Below are positions 13,768 through 17,529 of a stretch of 17,529 bases of DNA, piece after piece; position 1 is the first letter of the stretch; every line of letters starts with the position of its first letter. The DNA is from JAKPRU01 sp029568995. GTDB taxonomy: Bacteria > Hinthialibacterota > Hinthialibacteria > Hinthialibacterales > JAKPRU01. The stretch covers positions 1-17,529 of the forward strand of contig DAOMHQ010000108.1 in NCBI GenBank assembly GCA_035430965.1, in the 5' to 3' direction. A program made the translations under genes and the position numbers. Under the pieces are notes generated by a model. It was not told the origin of the DNA, did no database searches, and saw only the letters and a program-made list of their open reading frames with translations.

Positions 13768-14340
13768 CTACCTGATCTTCTTCAGCAGCCAGGCCATGTT
13801 CTGACCGAGCGCTTTCATGGTCAGAAGACCTTCCTTGTCCCCTTTCACTTCGCCCTTTTCCCGACCGATCCCCATGTTCCAATAAATCGAACCAGGAACG
13901 ATCATCTGCCCGATCAGGAAAAAGTGGTTGATCGTATCGAAGGCATGGATAGAACCGCCCCGACGAACCGCCACAACAGCCGCACCGACTTTTCGCTTGA
14001 ACAGGTCGCCGTTCGCCCTGGAAACGAGACCGGCGCGGTCAATCAGGGCCTTCATTTCCGAGGTAACATCGGCGAAATAGGTCGGCGAGCCGAGAATGAG
14101 CCCATCCGCCTCGATCATCTTCTCAATGCACTCGTTCACGATGTCCCCTTTTACGGCACAGCGACCATCCTTCCGGGAGAAACATCTGTAGCAGGCCATG
14201 CAGCCCCGGATCTTCTGTCCGGCCAGTTGCACCAGCTCGGTTTCGATCCCCCTCTTCTCCAGTTGCTTGAGAACCACTCGAATCAGAATGGCCGTGTTTC
14301 CGTCTTTCCGTGCGCTGCCGTTGAACGCGATGACCTTCAT
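13768..14340 (-). CDS. flavodoxin-family iron-sulfur flavoprotein-like reductase
   Basis: The 190-aa product starts MKVIAFNGSARKDGNTAILI, with the FMN phosphate loop GSARKDGNT (8-16), then GSPTYFADVTSEMKALIDRAG (84-104) of the NADPH-dependent FMN reductase/flavodoxin-like fold. Cysteines 47, 50, 53 and 61 form CxxCxxCx7C, which fits the compact CX2CX2CX4-7C motif of archaeal-type iron-sulfur flavoproteins (Isf), so a 4Fe-4S cluster is likely but not proven. The physiological electron partner is unknown. The frame is open to 14400, but the ATG at 14340 matches the family start and has AAGGGA upstream. It is divergent from the ATP synthase operon. Confidence 0.85.
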   Translation of the reverse strand: MKVIAFNGSARKDGNTAILIRVVLKQLEKRGIETELVQLAGQKIRGCMACYRCFSRKDGRCAVKGDIVNECIEKMIEADGLILGSPTYFADVTSEMKALIDRAGLVSRANGDLFKRKVGAAVVAVRRGGSIHAFDTINHFFLIGQMIVPGSIYWNMGIGREKGEVKGDKEGLLTMKALGQNMAWLLKKIR

Positions 14341-14391
14341 GAGAGTCCCTTTCCTGTTTGATATAAGCGATTGATTCCGTGTAGCCGGAGT

Positions 14392-14420
14392 ATTATACAA
14401 AAAGCCGCCCGTTCGGACAT
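14392..14420 (-). promoter_or_regulatory. promoter for the flavoprotein gene
   Basis: On the minus strand a perfect TATAAT (14392-14397) lies 17 nt from a poor -35, ATGTCC (14415-14420; 3 of 6). Transcription would start about 45 nt before the ATG at 14340. Its -35 abuts the -35 of the ATP synthase promoter on the other strand. Confidence 0.45.
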
Positions 14421-14448
14421 TGACATGCGAGAATGCCGCTGATAGTCT
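14420..14448 (+). promoter_or_regulatory. sigma70-type promoter for the ATP synthase operon
   Basis: A perfect TTGACA -35 (14420-14425) lies 17 nt from TAGTCT (14443-14448; 3 of 6). Transcription would begin near 14455, about 36 nt before the atpZ-like GTG. The weak -10 suggests moderate strength or the need for an activator. Confidence 0.5.
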
Positions 14449-14467
14449 CTCGCCGACTTGTGGTTTT

Positions 14468-14485
14468 CCTCCTTGTCAAAGGAGG
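14468..14485 (+). promoter_or_regulatory. hairpin sequestering the atpZ Shine-Dalgarno
   Basis: CCTCCTT (14468-14474) pairs perfectly with AAGGAGG (14479-14485), with a GTCA loop. The right arm is the SD of the atpZ-like gene, 5 nt before its GTG start. In the mRNA the stem would hide the ribosome site of the first gene in the ATP synthase operon. The C/G-rich stem could also be derived from a dispersed palindrome. Confidence 0.5.
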
Positions 14486-14490
14486 GCATT

Positions 14491-14727
14491 GTGCCTGAAG
14501 GAAAGGACAACGAACTCGGTCGTCTGGCTCGGCTGGCCGGGCAGGCGATGTTTATACCTATTTTTCTTGCCCTTTATCCGTTGGCATTCTACTGGATCGG
14601 CAAACAGCTGGACCTCTGGTTGGGGACAGGGACTTGGCTGGCGAAGATTTTCCTGCTCCTGGGCCTGTTTTCTGGAGGTCGGCAAGTGGTTAAGCTCATC
14701 AAACGCATCATGTCCGATTCGTCATAG
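14491..14727 (+). CDS. AtpZ/AtpI-like small membrane protein of ATP synthase operon
   Basis: The 78-aa protein has two hydrophobic helices (about 14-35 and 43-63) around a short polar turn (GKQLDLWLGTGTW). This is the AtpZ pattern (F0F1-ATPase-assoc_2 type), with a conserved Gly-rich second helix, KIFLLLGLFSGGRQVVKLIKRI. AtpZ and AtpI are thought to help insert c subunits or carry divalent cations, but their role is not settled. The start is GTG at 14491 because AGGAGG lies 5-6 nt upstream; a frame-extending TTG exists at 14458. As first gene before atpI-atpB it fits the canonical operon order. Confidence 0.8.
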   Translation: MPEGKDNELGRLARLAGQAMFIPIFLALYPLAFYWIGKQLDLWLGTGTWLAKIFLLLGLFSGGRQVVKLIKRIMSDSS

Positions 14728-14761
14728 GAAATTCCGGGTGAGAGACGTCGGGTAACAGGCA

Positions 14762-15295
14762 GTGTCCAAGCCGAATCTTGTCGATACCCCCCTTGTGGCC
14801 CCCATAAACGGGGGAGAAAAGGAGCCGTGTCCGGGTGAGGTTCGGTGGGGACCTGTGCCGCCCTCTGCACTGGGGAGACAAGAAGACTTGGTCAGTCGCA
14901 CAATCCGCGCTGCCCTGATTGCCACCACGGTCCTCTGCCCGTTTCTGATTGTGCACATGGGAAGCCTGTGGGCGCTTGGTTTTGCGCTGGCCTCTCTATG
15001 GAGCACTGCCAATGTCTGGATGATTTCCTTCGTGGTGAGGGAGTTCCTGGGACCCCGCCGTTGGAAAGTGCTGGCCCCTTTGTTTGCGATCAAGTTTCCG
15101 CTTCTGTACGGGTTGGGGATCTGGGGACTTTATGCCCGGGCGGTCCCAATCGGTTCCGTTTTAGTGGGCTTCCATATCATTTTTATCGTACTTGTATTAA
15201 AAATTCTGTCACATCGCATTTTGGAGATCCAAAACCGGCCTTCAACCTCGCCGGAAGGAGATAAGGCGATGCCCGGAAATGAGGAGCGCATCTGA
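14762..15295 (+). CDS. AtpI-like ATP synthase subunit I, start uncertain
   Basis: The C-terminal 130 or so residues have four hydrophobic segments (RTIRAALIATTVLCPFLIVH, GFALASLWSTANVWMISFVV, LAPLFAIKFPLLYGLGIWGL, IGSVLVGFHIIFIVLVLKIL), the AtpI-like topology. The last codon overlaps the atpB start (TGATG), so translation is coupled. Start choice is open. The GTG at 14762 gives 177 aa but has no clear SD, and its first 40 residues come from a GC-rich palindromic stretch. A TTG at 14888 with GGGGAG 10 nt upstream would give about 135 aa, a better AtpI length. I keep the longer form but consider the shorter at least as likely. It follows the AtpZ-like gene, as expected for an atp operon. Confidence 0.7.
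   Translation: MSKPNLVDTPLVAPINGGEKEPCPGEVRWGPVPPSALGRQEDLVSRTIRAALIATTVLCPFLIVHMGSLWALGFALASLWSTANVWMISFVVREFLGPRRWKVLAPLFAIKFPLLYGLGIWGLYARAVPIGSVLVGFHIIFIVLVLKILSHRILEIQNRPSTSPEGDKAMPGNEERI
14786..14880. repeat. GC-rich palindromic stretch at the atpI-like 5' end
   Basis: The stretch holds a C-run (14787-14792), a hairpin with CCCCC (14799-14803) and GGGGG (14810-14814) arms, then GGGTGAGG and GGTGGGG blocks. Alternating C-rich and G-rich blocks are unlike the neighbouring coding DNA and resemble the palindrome in the ssb-rpsR spacer (1276-1320). It could be a degenerate dispersed repeat inserted in the atpZ-atpI spacer. Confidence 0.4.
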
Positions 15296-16125
15296 TGTCG
15301 CCGGAAACGGTTGCGGCAGTTGCAGAGCAGGGCCACGAAGCCGCCAAATCTGCGGCGTCTCACGGCCATCCGGAAATCCCCAACATCATTACCCTGCTGA
15401 ACAGCGTTGCAGGGGAGAATCCGCTTGTTCATTTTCTCCACCACTGGGAAAACCAATTCTTCATGCTCTTGATCATCTGCTTTTTGACGTGGGTGGTTCG
15501 ACGGGCATACCGCGAGCGTTCCATCATCCCAACGCCGCTCCAGAACGTGATTGAAATGTTCATTGAGGCCTTCGAGAGCCTGGTGGTCGGCATGTTGGGT
15601 GAAAAAGAAGGCCGCCGATACCTGCCGTTTGTCGGTACCCTGTTCATATACATTTTCTTCATGAACCTGTGGGGATTGATCCCTCCTATGAAATCTCCAA
15701 CGGCGGATATCAAAACGACGGGGGCGTTGGCGATCTGTGTTTTCCTTTATGTGCAATACAGCGCGATCACACGTCTGGGCATCCTGGGATTTCTGGATCA
15801 TCTGATGGGATCGCCACGGGATGTAATCGGGTGGTGCCTGGTTCCGTTGTTCCTGCCGCTGCATATCATGGAAGAACTGATCAAGCCAGTCAGCCTCTCT
15901 TGCCGACTTTTTGGAAATATCCTGGGTGAAGATATCCTGTTGGGTGTGGCGTTGCTGCTGGGCATTGGAATGTTGAGTTTCATGCATAGCCCGATCGGGA
16001 TTCCGCTCCACGCTCCGTTCATGTTTCTGGCCATGTTGACCAGCACAATTCAGGCGCTGGTTTTCTCGCTTTTATCCACGGTCTATATTTCGATGATCCT
16101 CCCCCATGAGGAAGGACATCATTAA
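15295..16125 (+). CDS. atpB: ATP synthase F0 subunit a
   Basis: The 276-aa protein has five or more membrane helices and the subunit a signature EELIKPVSLSCRLFGNILGED (194-213), with the essential arginine R204. The final helices contain IQALVFSLLSTVYISMIL with the conserved Gln Q253. It forms the proton half-channels against the c-ring. The N-terminus (1-35) is soluble and rich in His and Ala. The ATG overlaps the stop of the AtpI-like gene by one base (TGATG), with GAGGAG about 8 nt upstream. Confidence 0.96.
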   Translation: MSPETVAAVAEQGHEAAKSAASHGHPEIPNIITLLNSVAGENPLVHFLHHWENQFFMLLIICFLTWVVRRAYRERSIIPTPLQNVIEMFIEAFESLVVGMLGEKEGRRYLPFVGTLFIYIFFMNLWGLIPPMKSPTADIKTTGALAICVFLYVQYSAITRLGILGFLDHLMGSPRDVIGWCLVPLFLPLHIMEELIKPVSLSCRLFGNILGEDILLGVALLLGIGMLSFMHSPIGIPLHAPFMFLAMLTSTIQALVFSLLSTVYISMILPHEEGHH

Positions 16126-16175
16126 CCGAGAATCGAACCCGGACGTTCACCGCCGGGAACAAGGAGGAAGTTACG

Positions 16176-16382
16176 ATGCAATTCGATGCGTATTTCATCG
16201 GCTTGGGAATCGCCGCGGTCGGATCGGGAATTGGTTTGGGCCGGGCGGTGGGCAGCGCCATGGAGGCCATCGGGCGGCAACCCGAAGCCGCCGGGAAGAT
16301 TCAGACGGCCATGATCATCGGTGCAGCGTTTATCGAGGCTTTGACGATCTACGCCCTGATCTCGGTGTTCTTGAAGGGATAG
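16176..16382 (+). CDS. atpE: ATP synthase F0 subunit c
   Basis: The 68-aa protein is a two-helix hairpin with the RQPEAAGK loop (34-41) and the ion-binding carboxylate E54 in helix 2 (GAAFIEALTIYALI). Multiple copies form the rotor ring. The start MQFDAYFIGLGIAAVG has AAGGAGG 8 nt before the ATG, and the length is slightly short for the family (70-90). The glycine-rich helix 1 (GSGIGLGRAVGSAMEAIG) is typical. Residues linked to Na+ binding are absent: L21 replaces the Gln in helix 1 and A55 follows the Glu where Na+ types have Ser or Thr. Proton coupling is therefore inferred. Confidence 0.96.
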   Translation: MQFDAYFIGLGIAAVGSGIGLGRAVGSAMEAIGRQPEAAGKIQTAMIIGAAFIEALTIYALISVFLKG

Positions 16383-16472
16383 TTCTTGTCTATCACGAGG
16401 ACCGGATGGCGGTTCCGGACGGCGAGTGCCCGTACCTGACCGCGTCTTTCCGGAAGAAGGGAGAACAGGACG

Positions 16473-17030
16473 GTGTTCCACCAACTGTCTGATCTGCTCT
16501 CAATGGTCTTGATCGTCGCGGAAAGCGAGGCGGCCGAGGCCCCACCGGAGGTGGGGAAAATCATCGGGATGATGATCACCAATATCATCGGCTTCCTGAT
16601 CGTCTTTTGGATTCTCAAGAAATTCGCCTGGCGACCGCTGCTCCACGTCATGGATGAACGTCGGAACAAGATCGCTTCCGAATTGCATCGGATCGAGGAA
16701 TTGAACCGGCAAGCCCAGGTACGACAGGAAGAATACGAAAAGAAACTCCAGGAGATCGAAAACCTGTCTCGCGAGCGGATCAATGCCGCGATTAACGAAG
16801 GTCGAAAGGTCGCCACAGAGATCCAGGCAAACGCTCGGAAAGATGCCGAAGTCATCCGCGAGAAGGCCAAGGCGACCGTCGAAATCGAGGTCGCCAAAGC
16901 CCGCGAAGAACTCCGGACCGAAGTCGTCAACCTGACCCTGATGGCCACGGAGAAGATCATTCGTGAGAATCTGGATGATGACAAGAACCGTCGCCTGATC
17001 ACTGAGTTTGTGAACCATCTGAAAAACTGA
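16473..17030 (+). CDS. atpF: ATP synthase F0 subunit b
   Basis: The 185-aa protein has one membrane helix (about 29-50: IGMMITNIIGFLIVFWILKKFAW) and then R-P-L-L-H-V-M-D-E-R-R-N-K-I, the classic b-subunit junction. A long charged coiled coil follows (about 62-165) that forms the peripheral stalk. It ends in LITEFVNHLKN. The start is GTG at 16473 with GGAG 9 nt upstream; an in-frame ATG at codon 11 is an alternative. The stop overlaps the atpH start (TGATG). The 90-bp gap after atpE shows no gene. Confidence 0.94.
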   Translation: MFHQLSDLLSMVLIVAESEAAEAPPEVGKIIGMMITNIIGFLIVFWILKKFAWRPLLHVMDERRNKIASELHRIEELNRQAQVRQEEYEKKLQEIENLSRERINAAINEGRKVATEIQANARKDAEVIREKAKATVEIEVAKAREELRTEVVNLTLMATEKIIRENLDDDKNRRLITEFVNHLKN

Positions 17031-17529
17031 TGAATATCGAACCGGTTGCCGTTGAAAACTGGGCGGAAGCCATCCACGTGGCGGCCAAGAAAGCGAATCA
17101 GCTGGAGGCCGTGCTGGAGGATGCCAAGATTCTCCGTCAATTGTACGAGCGGCGAAGCAAAGCGGCGGCATTTCTGGAAGGTCCCCAGTTTCGCACACAG
17201 GACAAGCACGATTTCTTGAATCGGATATTCCGGGGAAAATTGCATCCGCTTCTTCTTTCTGCCCTTTATCTCATGGTGGACAAGGCTCGGATCAACCACT
17301 TGCCGTTGGTTATTGACCGGCTATTGGAGCGGGTGGATGAGGAGTTGGGATTCGTCCGTGGAAAAGTGTTTACGGCAATCTCGCTCAGCGAGGAAGGATG
17401 CAAGTATCTCCAACGGAACCTGGAAGAGTTCAGCGGTTTGAAGTTCCATTTGAGTTTTTGCGTCGATCCGGAGCTGATCGGTGGGGTTCGGGTGACATAC
17501 GGAGATGTTTTGCTGGATACGACGGTGCG
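17030..17529 (+). CDS. atpH: ATP synthase F1 subunit delta, 5' part (cut by window edge)
   Basis: The frame from the ATG at 17030 is open to the end of the window, 166 codons plus two bases. The start MNIEPVAVENWAEAIHVAAK and the helical N-terminal domain (1-105, with FLNRIFRGKLHPLLLSALYLMVDK) fit delta/OSCP. The end, DPELIGGVRVTYGDVLLDTTV, is its C-terminal signature. It links the F1 head to subunit b. It overlaps atpF by one base (TGATG), and F1 genes (atpA, G, D, C) are expected beyond the window. Confidence 0.92.
   Translation, partial: MNIEPVAVENWAEAIHVAAKKANQLEAVLEDAKILRQLYERRSKAAAFLEGPQFRTQDKHDFLNRIFRGKLHPLLLSALYLMVDKARINHLPLVIDRLLERVDEELGFVRGKVFTAISLSEEGCKYLQRNLEEFSGLKFHLSFCVDPELIGGVRVTYGDVLLDTTV

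Noticed and set aside
15130..16011. A 293-aa minus-strand frame opposite atpB.
   Set aside because: It is antisense to a clear membrane subunit, and its His/Gln/Arg-rich composition reflects the complement of hydrophobic codons.

Overview
The window comes from a bacterial chromosome of moderate to fairly high G+C. It is almost entirely housekeeping DNA, packed tightly with short spacers, stop/start overlaps and good Shine-Dalgarno (SD) sites. The gene set is bacterial throughout: bS6, bS16, bS18, bS20, bL19 and bL25 ribosomal proteins, a bacterial-type Ffh, NuoI and an F-type ATP synthase. I cannot name the phylum from the sequence. A PF09936 SPOUT methyltransferase beside trmD, a FapA-like beta-solenoid protein and dispersed palindromes suggest an uncultured, non-model lineage. 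That is inference.

Positions 1-10613 are a long run of genes on the minus strand, listed here in transcription order. The first block is a signal-recognition and translation cluster: ylxM-like, ffh, rpsP, KH protein (khpA), rimM, trmD, PF09936 methyltransferase, rplS and an unrecognised 114-aa protein. A sigma70-like promoter lies just upstream of ylxM at 10663-10691. After about 300 bp of non-coding DNA holding a second promoter (5073-5101), the next block runs glmU (short form), rplY/ctc, pth, rpsF, ssb, rpsR, rpsT. A perfect 24-bp inverted repeat separates rpsT from an FmdB-type zinc-ribbon gene, and nuoI runs off the left edge.

Positions 10851-13694 are on the plus strand. They hold a DUF1015 gene, a FapA-like/STAS fusion gene and, behind its own promoter, a small single-pass membrane protein. 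This is the only part with a signalling or accessory flavour. A convergent flavodoxin-family (iron-sulfur flavoprotein-like) gene follows on the minus strand. A divergent promoter region at 14392-14448 then starts the ATP synthase operon: atpZ-like, atpI-like, atpB, atpE, atpF, atpH (cut by the right edge).

I see no CRISPR array, tRNA, rRNA, transposase, phage or defence genes. The points most worth a second look are the FapA-like/STAS fusion, the GlmU that stops before its acetyltransferase catalytic part and overlaps rplY, the long acidic tail on bS6, a hairpin that pairs with the atpZ SD, and several GC-rich palindromes between or inside genes.
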